A stretch of DNA of 42,134 nucleotides from Pirellulaceae bacterium (GTDB taxonomy: Bacteria > Planctomycetota > Planctomycetia > Pirellulales > Pirellulaceae), in the NCBI GenBank assembly GCA_025459265.1, contig JALOQX010000009.1:1-42134 (forward strand), read 5' to 3'. Shown here in pieces: positions 1 to 7,858 of this stretch. The notes beneath the pieces are model-generated. The model saw only the letters and a program-made list of their open reading frames with translations, made no database searches and had not been told where the DNA came from. Position 1 is the stretch's first letter; every line of letters begins with the position of its first letter. A program made the position numbers and the translations under genes.

Positions 1-570
1 GTGCAGCAGATGCTGGCCTTGAGCGAAAAAAGTGTCCAGTGGCAGGCGTCGGCGGCGGGGACGACCACGCCGGTCGCGAACCTGGAAGGGATCCTCCGCT
101 TCGATATCTCGCCGCGCTGGATCCTGGACAACTGGCCGCACGTCGCCACCACGCGGGCCGACGACGAGCTCGACGGACTCCGTGTCCCGTTGATCACGGG
201 CACGCGTCCGCACGACGTGGCCGGCTCGCTGACGTACTACTTCGACAAGCAGCACGTCGTCCAGCGGATCGCACTGGACGGCATCGTCGGCGACGAGCGG
301 CATTTGGTGTCGGTCGTGACGCGTCTCTTCCAGCTCCAGCCGGATCCGCACGTGGACGCACGCGTCTTTGTCAGCAAGTGGAACGGGCGGCCGACCAGCG
401 CGCTGTGGATCCACCGCCTGCCGGTCGTGAGTGCGGACAGCCCGTACCAGAAGTTCGAGTTCGCCCTGGAACTCAACCGGCCGAACCACTATTTCGGGCT
501 GAGCCCCTTGTTCCGGGCCCGGCTGGAGCACGCGCAGGCGCGCGAGCTTGATCCCGCCACGACGCGGTAA
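1..570 (+). CDS. C-terminal part of a conserved hypothetical protein (5' end outside window)
   Basis: The reading frame is open from base 1 to a TAA at 568-570, so the visible 189 residues are probably the C-terminal part of a longer protein whose start lies upstream; the GTG at base 1 need not be the start. The segment is mixed alpha/beta with no transmembrane stretch or low-complexity run. It contains a YYFD segment and a Trp-rich stretch (SKWNGRPTSALWIHRL). It resembles planctomycete-specific conserved proteins, but I cannot name a function. A weak promoter-like sequence follows it, so the next gene may be a separate transcription unit. Confidence 0.6.
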   Translation: MQQMLALSEKSVQWQASAAGTTTPVANLEGILRFDISPRWILDNWPHVATTRADDELDGLRVPLITGTRPHDVAGSLTYYFDKQHVVQRIALDGIVGDERHLVSVVTRLFQLQPDPHVDARVFVSKWNGRPTSALWIHRLPVVSADSPYQKFEFALELNRPNHYFGLSPLFRARLEHAQARELDPATTR

Positions 571-597
571 ATCGGCCGTGCCGCGGAGCCCATGATG

Positions 598-624
598 TTG
601 CGGCGCCGTGGAATCTCGTAAAAT
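598..624 (+). promoter_or_regulatory. possible promoter for the DUF1080/alpha-galactosidase pair
   Basis: TTGCGG (598-603) and TAAAAT (619-624) resemble -35 and -10 boxes. The spacer is only 15 bases, shorter than the usual 16-18. It lies 109 bases before the proposed start of the DUF1080 gene. Confidence 0.3.
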
Positions 625-732
625 CGTGGACGCGTGGCGCTCCGCCCCGGCCGCCCTCCACCGCGCTCTGGCGGGAACGCCGTCCGCGAAGTCCACAACT
701 CCATCCCTTTTCGCGCGCCGGAGACAACACCG

Positions 733-1395
733 ATGTCCAGACGTAGCCTGAGTCTCGCAGCCACCATGGCCCTGGTCCTCCTGGGAATCGCTTCGCGTTC
801 GGCTTCCGCCGACGACAACGGCTGGGTCACGCTTTTTGACGGCCAATCACTGGCCGGTTGGACCCAGAAGAACGGTACCGCCACCTACCGCGTCGAGGAC
901 GGGACGATTGTCGGAACGACCAGCGAAGGCAGCCCGAACTCGTTCCTGTGCACGGACAAGGACTACGGGGACTTCGAGTTGATGTTCGAAGTGAAAGTCG
1001 ACGATCGACTGAACTCCGGTGTCCAGATCCGCTCGCGAAGTGTTGCCGAGTACCAGGACGGGCGCGTCCACGGTCCGCAGGTCGAGATCGCGGTCGGTGG
1101 CATGGCGGGTCGGATCTACGGCGAATCGCTCGATACCGGCTGGCTGTCGGACGAAGGGGACGCGGTGGCCCAGGCGGCCTTCAAGCCGGGCGCGTGGAAT
1201 CACTATCGCGTCCGGGCCGTCGGACGCACGATCGAAACCTGGGTCAATGGCGTGCCGACCGCCGTCCTGGTGGACGACAAGACGAACATGTCGTGCGGCT
1301 TCATCGGTCTGCAGGTGCACGGCATCGGCGCCGGGGAAGGGCCGTACGAGGTGCGCTGGCGGAACATTCGCGTGCGGGAACTTGCAGGCAAGTAA
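733..1395 (+). CDS. secreted DUF1080 (3-keto-disaccharide hydrolase-like) protein
   Basis: This 220-residue protein has an N-terminal signal peptide (MSRRSLSLAATMALVLLGIA, cleavage probably after SASA) and one DUF1080/PF06439 concanavalin-like beta-sandwich domain. Diagnostic segments are GWVTLFDGQSLAGW near the mature N-terminus, DFELMFEVKVDDRLNSGVQIRS in the middle, and the closing strand YEVRWRNIRVREL. The family is greatly expanded in planctomycetes and is linked to sugar binding or 3-keto-glycoside hydrolysis; the substrate here is unknown. I start at 733 rather than 634 because this ATG has GGAG at 720-723 and begins the signal peptide. It lies 15 bases before an alpha-galactosidase-like gene, suggesting an operon for glycan use. 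Confidence 0.88.
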   Translation: MSRRSLSLAATMALVLLGIASRSASADDNGWVTLFDGQSLAGWTQKNGTATYRVEDGTIVGTTSEGSPNSFLCTDKDYGDFELMFEVKVDDRLNSGVQIRSRSVAEYQDGRVHGPQVEIAVGGMAGRIYGESLDTGWLSDEGDAVAQAAFKPGAWNHYRVRAVGRTIETWVNGVPTAVLVDDKTNMSCGFIGLQVHGIGAGEGPYEVRWRNIRVRELAGK

Positions 1396-1410
1396 CGAAA
1401 GGGTGGTCGC

Positions 1411-3402
1411 ATGCCACGCGGGCCAGTTCGGATGTGGATCTTCGTGCCCCTGTCGCTGGTGCTGGCGGGTCTGGCGGCGATTGCCGCGGCGGACGAAGTC
1501 GTCCGACTCTCCAGTCTCGATCTGACCAAGATGACCGCGGGCTGGGGTCAACCGCGCGCCGATGAAAGCGTCCAGGGACGACCGTTGCTGATTGCCGGAC
1601 GACGCTTTGCGCACGGCGTCGGCACGCACGCCGACAGCGTGCTGTGTGTGATTCTGGGGGGTGGTACGCGTCGCCTCACGGCCTGGGTTGGCGTCGACGA
1701 CGAGGTGGGCACCAGTCCGGCCAGCATCGAGTTTCAGGTGGCCGCTGACGGAGAGACGCTCTATCGCAGCGGCGTCATGAAGGCGGGCGCCGCGGCCGAG
1801 CGGATCGACATCGACCTGGCGGGCAAGCAGACGCTCCTGCTGGTCGTGCGCAGCGCCGGCGACGGAGTGGATTACGACCACGCCAACTGGGCGGAGGCGG
1901 AACTGATCGTCAGCGGGCAGCGCCCCGTGGCCGTCGACCGCCCGCCCGTGCCGGAAGAACCGCGTGTGCTGTGGACGCCCCCCGCCGGTCCCGAGCCGCG
2001 CATCAATGGCCCGCGACTCTTCGGCGTGCGACCCGGGCACCCCTTCCTCTACCGTATCCCGTGCACCGGCACGCGCCCCCTGACGTTTGCCGTGGACAAC
2101 CTGCCCGCCGGCCTCGACATCGACCCGACGACCGGCATCATCCGCGGCCGAGCGCCCCGGGAGCCGGGATCCTATGTCGTGACGCTGCGCGCGAAAAACA
2201 CGACCGGCAGCGCAGCGAAGGATTTCTCCATCGTGGTTGGCGAGACGCTGGCCCTCACACCGCCCATGGGCTGGAACAGCTGGTACATCCACTACGCGCG
2301 CGTCACGCAGGAGCACATGCGGGCGGCGGCACGCACGATGATCGAGTCGGGCATGGCCGACTACGGCTACATGTACGTCAATATCGACGACTGCTGGATG
2401 AAGAAAGAGGGCGATCTCCCCTACCGCGACGCGCAAGGTGCCGTGCTCCCCAACGCCAAGTTCCCGGACATCCGGGGGATGGTGGACGAGATCCACGCGC
2501 AGGGACTCCGCGCCGGCACCTATATCTCGCCGGGACCCTGGACCTGCGCCGGCTACGTCGGCTCGCACCAGCACGAAGCCGCCGACGCACGCAAGTTCGC
2601 CGAGTGGGGATTCGACTTCCTGAAATACGACTGGTGCTCCTACGAACAGGTGGCCACGGGCGAGGGACGCATGCGCCTGATGCGACCATACCAGCAGATG
2701 GGTGACATACTCAAGTCACTCGATCGGGACATCGTGCTCAACCTGTGCCAGTATGGCATGGGCAATGTCTGGGAATGGGGAGCGGAGGTCGGCGGACACT
2801 GCTGGCGGACGACCGGCGACCTCGGGCTCGAGCGGGACCAGTTGCTGCCGGGTTTCTACAGCATCGGGCTGTCCAACGCGCGGCACTGGCAGCACGCGCG
2901 GCCCGGCCAGTGGAATGACCCGGACTACATCCTGATCGGATGGGTGGGATCGGCGTTCAACCAGTCGGAGGGAACGCCGACGTCGCTGACGACCAACGAA
3001 CAGTACTCCTACATGTCGCTGTGGTGCCTGATGGCAGCGCCGCTGATCTTTTCCGGGGACATGGCGAAGCTCGATCCGTTCACGCTCAACGTACTGTGCA
3101 ATGCCGAGGTGATTGCGGTGGATCAGGACGCGCTGGGCCAGCAGGCGCGGCCTGTCCGGCAGGACGACCAAACCCTGGTGCTCGTCAAACCGCTGGAAGA
3201 CGGGTCCCGCGCCGTGGGACTGTTCAATCTGGCGGACCGACAGCGGACCATCGAGGCGACCTGGCAGGAACTGGGTGTCGAGGGTCCGTGCCAGGTGCGG
3301 GATCTGTGGCGCCAGACGGATCTGGGAATCAGCGCTGAGAAGCTCGAAGCACAGGTGCCGCGCCACGGCGTGCAGCTGGTGAAGGTGAGAGAAGAGAGGT
3401 GA
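1411..3402 (+). CDS. secreted NPCBM + Ig-like + GH27 alpha-galactosidase-like enzyme
   Basis: The 663-residue protein starts with a signal peptide (about residues 1-27). An NPCBM/NEW2-type carbohydrate-binding domain follows (about 30-175; FAHGVGTHADS motif), then a putative Ig (He_PIG) domain (about 200-278; LPAGLDIDPTTGIIRG) and a GH27 catalytic barrel opening with TPPMGWNSW (MGWNSW at 286-291). By comparison with human alpha-galactosidase A, D407 in LKYDWC is the nucleophile and D470 in CWRTTGD the acid/base. A C-terminal beta-sandwich completes the typical GH27 fold. It should act outside the cytoplasm on terminal alpha-galactosides or related sugars; exact specificity cannot be read from sequence. 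It lies 15 bases after the DUF1080 gene. An internal start at residue 8 is also possible. Confidence 0.92.
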   Translation: MPRGPVRMWIFVPLSLVLAGLAAIAAADEVVRLSSLDLTKMTAGWGQPRADESVQGRPLLIAGRRFAHGVGTHADSVLCVILGGGTRRLTAWVGVDDEVGTSPASIEFQVAADGETLYRSGVMKAGAAAERIDIDLAGKQTLLLVVRSAGDGVDYDHANWAEAELIVSGQRPVAVDRPPVPEEPRVLWTPPAGPEPRINGPRLFGVRPGHPFLYRIPCTGTRPLTFAVDNLPAGLDIDPTTGIIRGRAPREPGSYVVTLRAKNTTGSAAKDFSIVVGETLALTPPMGWNSWYIHYARVTQEHMRAAARTMIESGMADYGYMYVNIDDCWMKKEGDLPYRDAQGAVLPNAKFPDIRGMVDEIHAQGLRAGTYISPGPWTCAGYVGSHQHEAADARKFAEWGFDFLKYDWCSYEQVATGEGRMRLMRPYQQMGDILKSLDRDIVLNLCQYGMGNVWEWGAEVGGHCWRTTGDLGLERDQLLPGFYSIGLSNARHWQHARPGQWNDPDYILIGWVGSAFNQSEGTPTSLTTNEQYSYMSLWCLMAAPLIFSGDMAKLDPFTLNVLCNAEVIAVDQDALGQQARPVRQDDQTLVLVKPLEDGSRAVGLFNLADRQRTIEATWQELGVEGPCQVRDLWRQTDLGISAEKLEAQVPRHGVQLVKVREER

Positions 3403-3536
3403 GAGGACAGAGGGCAGAGGGCGGAGGAGGGACGAGTGACGAGCAAGGAAGGACGAGTTCAGAAGGGCAATCCCTTCGTCACTCGGAGATCCTCGCTCGT
3501 CACTCGTCCCTCCTCCGCCCTCCGCCCTCCGTCCTC
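3403..3536. repeat. 134-bp imperfect inverted repeat between convergent genes
   Basis: The left half is GA-rich and the right half CT-rich, symmetric about 3469/3470. The best paired block is 28 bp: 3417-3444 against 3495-3522, without a mismatch. Pairing continues outward to 3403/3536 with two mismatches. Inward it resumes in short blocks, including 3462-3467 against 3472-3477 at the tip. Submotifs such as GACGAGTGACGAG recur inside each arm. It starts directly after the alpha-galactosidase stop and ends 5 bases before the aldolase stop, so either transcript would fold into a long hairpin. It may act as a two-way terminator or be a small mobile palindromic element. Confidence 0.9.
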
Positions 3537-3541
3537 CGCCC

Positions 3542-4213
3542 TCAGTCCTTCCCGCGCAACTGGTCGACTTGGCGCCGCGCGGTGGCGGCCAGTTCGCGGA
3601 TGGCCAGCCAGTCGGCGGCGTGAATCAGCGGGCGGGGGGCGAGCCACGATCCGCCGACCGCCAGGACCAGCGGATCCATCAGGTACGGACCGACGTGCTC
3701 GAGCTTCACTCCGCCCAGCGGAATGAAGCGCACGCCGCGGTGCAGATACGGCCCCGCCACGGCCCGCAGGTAGTCCAGCCCGCCCAGCGGTTCGACCGGG
3801 AAAAACTTCATTGTCAGCGCGCCCAATTCCAGGGCGGCTTCCAGTTCCGAGGGGGTCGCCACACCGGGCGCGAATGGCAGACCGGCAGCCTGCGCCACTT
3901 CCACCACACGCCGGTTCAGGCCCGGCGCGACGCCAAACGCGGCGCCGGCGGCATGGACCGCGATCACCTGATGGGGCGTCAAGATGGTCCCGATGCCGGC
4001 CAGCATCGCCGGCACCTCGCGCCGAATTGCGGCCAGCGCATCGAGCGCGGCGGAGGTACGCAGGGTCAACTCCATGACGTCGATCCCTCCGTCCAGCAGC
4101 GCGCGGGCCACCGGCACGGCGTCCTTGACGTGATCAATCACCAGGACGGCGATGACCCCGCAGCGCTCAATGCGCTCGCGGACCTCGGCGGGGAATTGCG
4201 CGGATGATGTCAT
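3542..4213 (-). CDS. eda: KDPG/KHG aldolase
   Basis: The 223-residue TIM-barrel class I aldolase cleaves 2-keto-3-deoxy-6-phosphogluconate to pyruvate and glyceraldehyde 3-phosphate (Entner-Doudoroff and uronate catabolism), and may also accept 4-hydroxy-2-oxoglutarate. Family hallmarks are GVIAVL near the N-terminus, E48 in MELTLRT, GIGTILTP (about 73-80) and the Schiff-base lysine K136 in MKFFP. RFIPLGGV near 162-169 forms the phosphate-binding end. I choose the ATG at 4213 because it follows GGAG and lies 17 bases after the cyclase stop; a longer frame from 4276 would overlap that gene. It sits last in a minus-strand run, with the long inverted repeat just beyond its stop. Confidence 0.95.
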   Translation of the reverse strand: MTSSAQFPAEVRERIERCGVIAVLVIDHVKDAVPVARALLDGGIDVMELTLRTSAALDALAAIRREVPAMLAGIGTILTPHQVIAVHAAGAAFGVAPGLNRRVVEVAQAAGLPFAPGVATPSELEAALELGALTMKFFPVEPLGGLDYLRAVAGPYLHRGVRFIPLGGVKLEHVGPYLMDPLVLAVGGSWLAPRPLIHAADWLAIRELAATARRQVDQLRGKD

Positions 4214-4230
4214 GGGCAATCGCTCCCGGG

Positions 4231-5208
4231 CTACTCGGCCGTCATGGAGGGCGGTTCGTAATCGAAGTCGATCCACTTCATGGCTCGGCGGAACGGTTCG
4301 ATGCGGAGCATCACCTCGCCGTTGATGAACAGCCGCACGGTGCCGTTGGTTTCGCTCACCACGACGGCGATCGCCTTCGTCACGCGGCTGATCGCCGCGG
4401 CGGCCCAGTGCCGCGTGCCGAGCCCCTTGGAAAGGGTCAGATTCGCGTGCGGCGCGTCGACAATCTGACAGGCGCGTTCCACGATGCCATCGGCGGTCAC
4501 GATAATGGCGCCGTCCAGCTGCGCGATTTCCTTGACGGCCTCCCGCGTGCGAGGATCGTGTAAGTCCCGCTCGTCCCGCGAGTGGCCACGGACCGGATCG
4601 AAGCCAGCCGGATGGCAGAACTGCAGCACCTTGCGCGTATCGCCGATCACGAACAACGTGCCGACCGGCTTGCCCTCGCGCCCTTCGCGGCCGATATCCA
4701 CGGCCAGATCGACGACGGTTTTGAGGGTCTCGAGGGGAACGCTCGTTTCCAGCTGGCGCAAGTCGCGCGCAGTCAGCCGGCCGAGGTGTTCGTCCAGCTG
4801 GATGTAGCTGAGGGAATCGATGGTGCCGGCCTCGAACCCGCTGTAGACCGCCATGACCGCGGCCCCGGGGACCAGGATATCGTCGGCCACGGCCTCGAGC
4901 AGTGCCTGGGTCAGTTTCTCAAAGACCGGCGCGTCCGGCATGTTCACGACCACGGTCGTCAGGCCCGCCTCGGCGGCACCGGCCAGCTTGTCCGGGTGAT
5001 CGGCCGACACCAGGAGCTTGATCCGCGTGGCCGGGGCCTTGATTTTCTGCCAGTCGGTGGGGCCATCGAGGACGACCAGCAGCGCGTCGGCCTCGACCGT
5101 TTCGGCCAGCTGGATGGCCACCTGGTAGAACTTCGCAAACTGCCGGTTGAACTTCTGCGGTGTCATGCGGCCGGTGGGGAGCAAGAGTGCCGGGGCGAAC
5201 GAAGGCAT
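4231..5208 (-). CDS. diadenylate cyclase with N-terminal alpha/beta domain (DacZ-like layout)
   Basis: The protein has 325 residues. Its C-terminal half (about 165-305) is a DisA_N/DAC domain, which makes cyclic di-AMP from two ATP. It has the DGA motif at 232-234 (LDGAIIV) and GTRH at 264-267 followed by W rather than the usual R of the RHR motif. The N-terminal half (about 20-150) is a Rossmann-like alpha/beta region reminiscent of the pyruvate-kinase C-terminal fold. That order matches archaeal DacZ rather than DisA (no helix-hairpin-helix DNA-binding part) or CdaA (no membrane helices). It should be cytosolic. The frame can start at GTG 5211 or ATG 5208; I use the ATG. It is 17 bases upstream of eda. 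Confidence 0.85.
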   Translation of the reverse strand: MPSFAPALLLPTGRMTPQKFNRQFAKFYQVAIQLAETVEADALLVVLDGPTDWQKIKAPATRIKLLVSADHPDKLAGAAEAGLTTVVVNMPDAPVFEKLTQALLEAVADDILVPGAAVMAVYSGFEAGTIDSLSYIQLDEHLGRLTARDLRQLETSVPLETLKTVVDLAVDIGREGREGKPVGTLFVIGDTRKVLQFCHPAGFDPVRGHSRDERDLHDPRTREAVKEIAQLDGAIIVTADGIVERACQIVDAPHANLTLSKGLGTRHWAAAAISRVTKAIAVVVSETNGTVRLFINGEVMLRIEPFRRAMKWIDFDYEPPSMTAE

Positions 5209-5264
5209 CACCCGCGCCGGGTGCGCGCCCTAGGCATGGTAAATAGTTTGCTCGGAAAGAGCAA

Positions 5265-6848
5265 TCACTTCCCCGGCCGCCGTGCCAACAGCTCGCGCCG
5301 CTGGCCCGGCTTGTCACCAAACACCCGCTCGTTGTAGAGCGCCAACGCGCGCAGCGCGTGACCGCGCGGGCCCACCTCCCACTGCCGATCACGCTGCATC
5401 AGCAGGGTCGCCAGGTAGTTGACCGACTTGACGATTCGCGGGTCGGTCAGGTCCTTCTCGGGCAACGAGAAGGCCAGCCACTCGAGGATGTGGCCGGTGG
5501 TCTGCAGACGGCGCTCGGGCGGGCCCGTGTCGTCCCGCCGCGCCAGCCATTGCGTGCTGAAGCTGCCGTCGCGGTTCTGCAGCTTCAGTGCGTGGACCTG
5601 GTACGACGCCGTGAACTTTGCCGCACGCAGCCACTGGCCGTCCAGCGGTTCGCCCCGCTTCTGCCGCGTCTTGACCGCCATGCTCAGGCCGATGAGCCGG
5701 TGCGTGCCGCCACATGCCGCACCCTGGATCGGCTGGGCGAGCTCTTCGCGGATCATCCGCGGAATGTCCCAGGACACCCCCGTGGCGCTCTGCCACGTGG
5801 CATCGGACGGGCAATAGTGGGCGATCCCGATCAGCTGAAACGTCAGTTCGGACTTCGGCTTGCACATGCGCTGCTCGTAGGCCACCAGGTCGGCGACCGT
5901 GAACTCGTGCCCGTCCACCCGGATCGGGTAGGTGCTGGGCACGCCGGACAGCGCAAGCATCGACAGCAGCTGGCCGTCGTGGCCCTGGTAGCCGGGTCCG
6001 TTCTGCTTCATGGCCAATTGGCCGTCGTTGACGGTCATCAGTGTGATGCCGCGGCAGGGTCGGTTGTAGCACAGCCAGCCGATCGCGTTGACTCGCTGAT
6101 TACCCGCCAGCAGCTCGGTATCCACGCCGTAGGAGATGAGCGAATGCATGATGCCCCATGGGCTACGTTCCTCGACGCGCTCAGGCCGCTGGTAGTAGTA
6201 GCTCAGGCAGGTGCGCACCTTGTCGCGCAGTCGCAGCATGGCAGGGCTCAAGTCTTTGGCCGGGCGCGCGGGCGGAGCCGCGGCCGCGGGCGGTTGAGCC
6301 GCCTCGTCGATCGTCGCCTCGTCCGTCTCTGCCGCCGCAGTCTGGGCTTCCTCCTCCGCTTCTGCGGCGCCGGGCGGTGCCTCCCGCGGTTCGGTCGGTG
6401 CCGCAGCCGGCGCTGGCTGGTCGTCTGCGGGCGGGGCATCCTGCTGCGCGGCGGCGTCCACCAGCTCCGGCAGCTCATCCTCGTCGCCCGCGACATTCAG
6501 CGGGGCATGCAGCAGGGGCAGCTCCGCCGGCGGCGTGCCCTCGGGCGCAACGGTGTCAGCCGCAGCGCCGGCGCTGGCCGCCTCCCGCTCAGTCGAACGC
6601 CGTGGGTTCGCCCCGGCACGCCGTAGCGCCGCACTGTCGAGCCAATCCGCGACATTGAGCTGCCCGGGCGCGGCCGTCGCGCCTCCGGGTGCCGCCACAG
6701 GTGCCGCGCGATCGGCCGCCCCAGCCGCAGATCGCTGCCGCGCCGCCGCGGCCGCCTGCAATCGGGCGGCCAACGACGCCCAACTGGCGGAGCTGCCAAC
6801 ACACCACACCATCGCCACGGCCAACAGCACAATCACCCGAGTCTTCAC
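5265..6848 (-). CDS. secreted alpha/alpha-toroid (prenyltransferase/squalene-cyclase-like) protein
   Basis: About 527 residues. The start is GTG 6848, preceded by an AGGGTGG ribosome site and leading straight into a signal peptide (KTRVIVLLAVAMVWCVGSSASWA). Residues about 30-200 are a low-complexity Ala/Pro/Glu linker. The rest is helical and resembles the repeat fold of prenyltransferase/squalene-oxidase-like proteins, with segments such as LQNRDGSFSTQW, TTGHILEWLAFSLP and LRALALYNERVF. No DCTAE or DXDD cyclase motif is visible, so enzyme activity is not supported; a periplasmic binding or structural role is as likely. The next gene downstream, the diadenylate cyclase, starts 56 bases after its stop. 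Confidence 0.75.
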   Translation of the reverse strand: MKTRVIVLLAVAMVWCVGSSASWASLAARLQAAAAARQRSAAGAADRAAPVAAPGGATAAPGQLNVADWLDSAALRRAGANPRRSTEREAASAGAAADTVAPEGTPPAELPLLHAPLNVAGDEDELPELVDAAAQQDAPPADDQPAPAAAPTEPREAPPGAAEAEEEAQTAAAETDEATIDEAAQPPAAAAPPARPAKDLSPAMLRLRDKVRTCLSYYYQRPERVEERSPWGIMHSLISYGVDTELLAGNQRVNAIGWLCYNRPCRGITLMTVNDGQLAMKQNGPGYQGHDGQLLSMLALSGVPSTYPIRVDGHEFTVADLVAYEQRMCKPKSELTFQLIGIAHYCPSDATWQSATGVSWDIPRMIREELAQPIQGAACGGTHRLIGLSMAVKTRQKRGEPLDGQWLRAAKFTASYQVHALKLQNRDGSFSTQWLARRDDTGPPERRLQTTGHILEWLAFSLPEKDLTDPRIVKSVNYLATLLMQRDRQWEVGPRGHALRALALYNERVFGDKPGQRRELLARRPGK

Positions 6849-6953
6849 GACGTCCACCCTGCGGCGAAAATTCCGCTTCACGGGCCCACAACCCTCCGCG
6901 CTCAACCGGCGCGCCATCACGAGACGATGCGGTCCGTTCACACTACCGCACCG

Positions 6954-6981
6954 CTACTATCGGTTTGTCGAGCGCGGTCAA
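6954..6981 (-). promoter_or_regulatory. possible promoter for the toroid-protein gene
   Basis: On the minus strand TTGACC (6981-6976) and TAGTAG (6959-6954) are spaced by 16 bases, about 105 bases before the GTG start at 6848. The -35 is good and the -10 weak. Confidence 0.35.
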
Positions 6982-7056
6982 TTCAACGTCGTCGGCACAG
7001 TACTGTAGATGGGGCAGGCCGGGAGGTCTGGGCAAGCTTGCGGCGCGAGCTGCCGG

Positions 7057-7755
7057 TCAGAAGAGCTGTTTCACACGCTCGGCCAGCGACGGCGTGTACT
7101 CCGGTCCGGGGTCCTTCCCCTCGGCGAATTCCTGCCAGGCTCGGAAGTCATTGCCGTAGTTCCTGCCGCTGGCTGCCTTGAGCGATTCGACGGCCCGATA
7201 CTGCAGTGCAGCGTTATCCGTCTGCAGTGCGAGTCCGAGGGCCTGATAGGCGACGGGATCGGCGAAGCGTCCCAGTTCGCGTGCCGCTGCCAGACGCACG
7301 TCCATTTCCGTATCGCTGCCCAGGACGTCGGCCAGCAGTTCCAGGCCTTGTTGTCCGCCACGTGATCCCCAGGCGCGGCAGGCGGCGATCCGCACCGTCG
7401 CGTCGGCGTCTTTCATGGCCAACCGCAACCCTTCGTTCGACTCGGGCACGGTCAGCTCGGCCAACGTGTCGACGCTCGCCGCGCGCAGCAGCGGGTTGGC
7501 GTGCGACTGCAGAATATGCGTCAATTCGCCGCTCCAGTGACGCTGTTGTTCCTCGGACAAGCGCGGCGCCTGCGCGCGGAGCGCCTCGACTTCCGCCAAT
7601 TGGCGGTGCAGTGTCGGTTGATAGGCTTCGTCAGCTTCCCATTGGCGGCGCATGGAAGGGTTCATTGCCATCATGTACGGGATCGGTCCGTCGGCGCAGC
7701 CGACGAACGTACTGAGGCAGAAAGCCGTGCTCAGACCATGCCACCACCAACGCAT
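7057..7755 (-). CDS. HEAT-repeat lipoprotein
   Basis: The 232-residue protein begins with a lipoprotein signal ending in the lipobox STFVGC (lipid-bearing C20). After a charged helical region (about 35-75) it carries HEAT/PBS-lyase-like repeats (about 80-200), seen as regularly spaced segments LLRAASVDTLAEL, TVRIAACRAWGSRG, DVRLAAARELGRF and LQYRAVESLKAASG. The tail contains GRNYGNDFRAWQEFAEGK. These repeats normally mediate protein-protein contacts, so it is probably a membrane-anchored scaffold or assembly factor. It lies 103 bases after the giant 2675-codon gene on the same strand and 208 bases before the toroid gene. Confidence 0.8.
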   Translation of the reverse strand: MRWWWHGLSTAFCLSTFVGCADGPIPYMMAMNPSMRRQWEADEAYQPTLHRQLAEVEALRAQAPRLSEEQQRHWSGELTHILQSHANPLLRAASVDTLAELTVPESNEGLRLAMKDADATVRIAACRAWGSRGGQQGLELLADVLGSDTEMDVRLAAARELGRFADPVAYQALGLALQTDNAALQYRAVESLKAASGRNYGNDFRAWQEFAEGKDPGPEYTPSLAERVKQLF

Positions 7756-7858
7756 AGATCTGCCACCCGCGAGGTTTCCGAGGTCGATCGTGCTTGGGGA
7801 ACTGACGACGGACGTGTTGCGATACCGGTCGCGCCGGTTGACGTGTTGCGGGGGCGGA

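Noticed and set aside
847..2574. 575-codon minus-strand open frame
   Set aside because: Lies opposite the DUF1080 and GH27 genes, both with clear domains; no ribosome site and no protein-like features.
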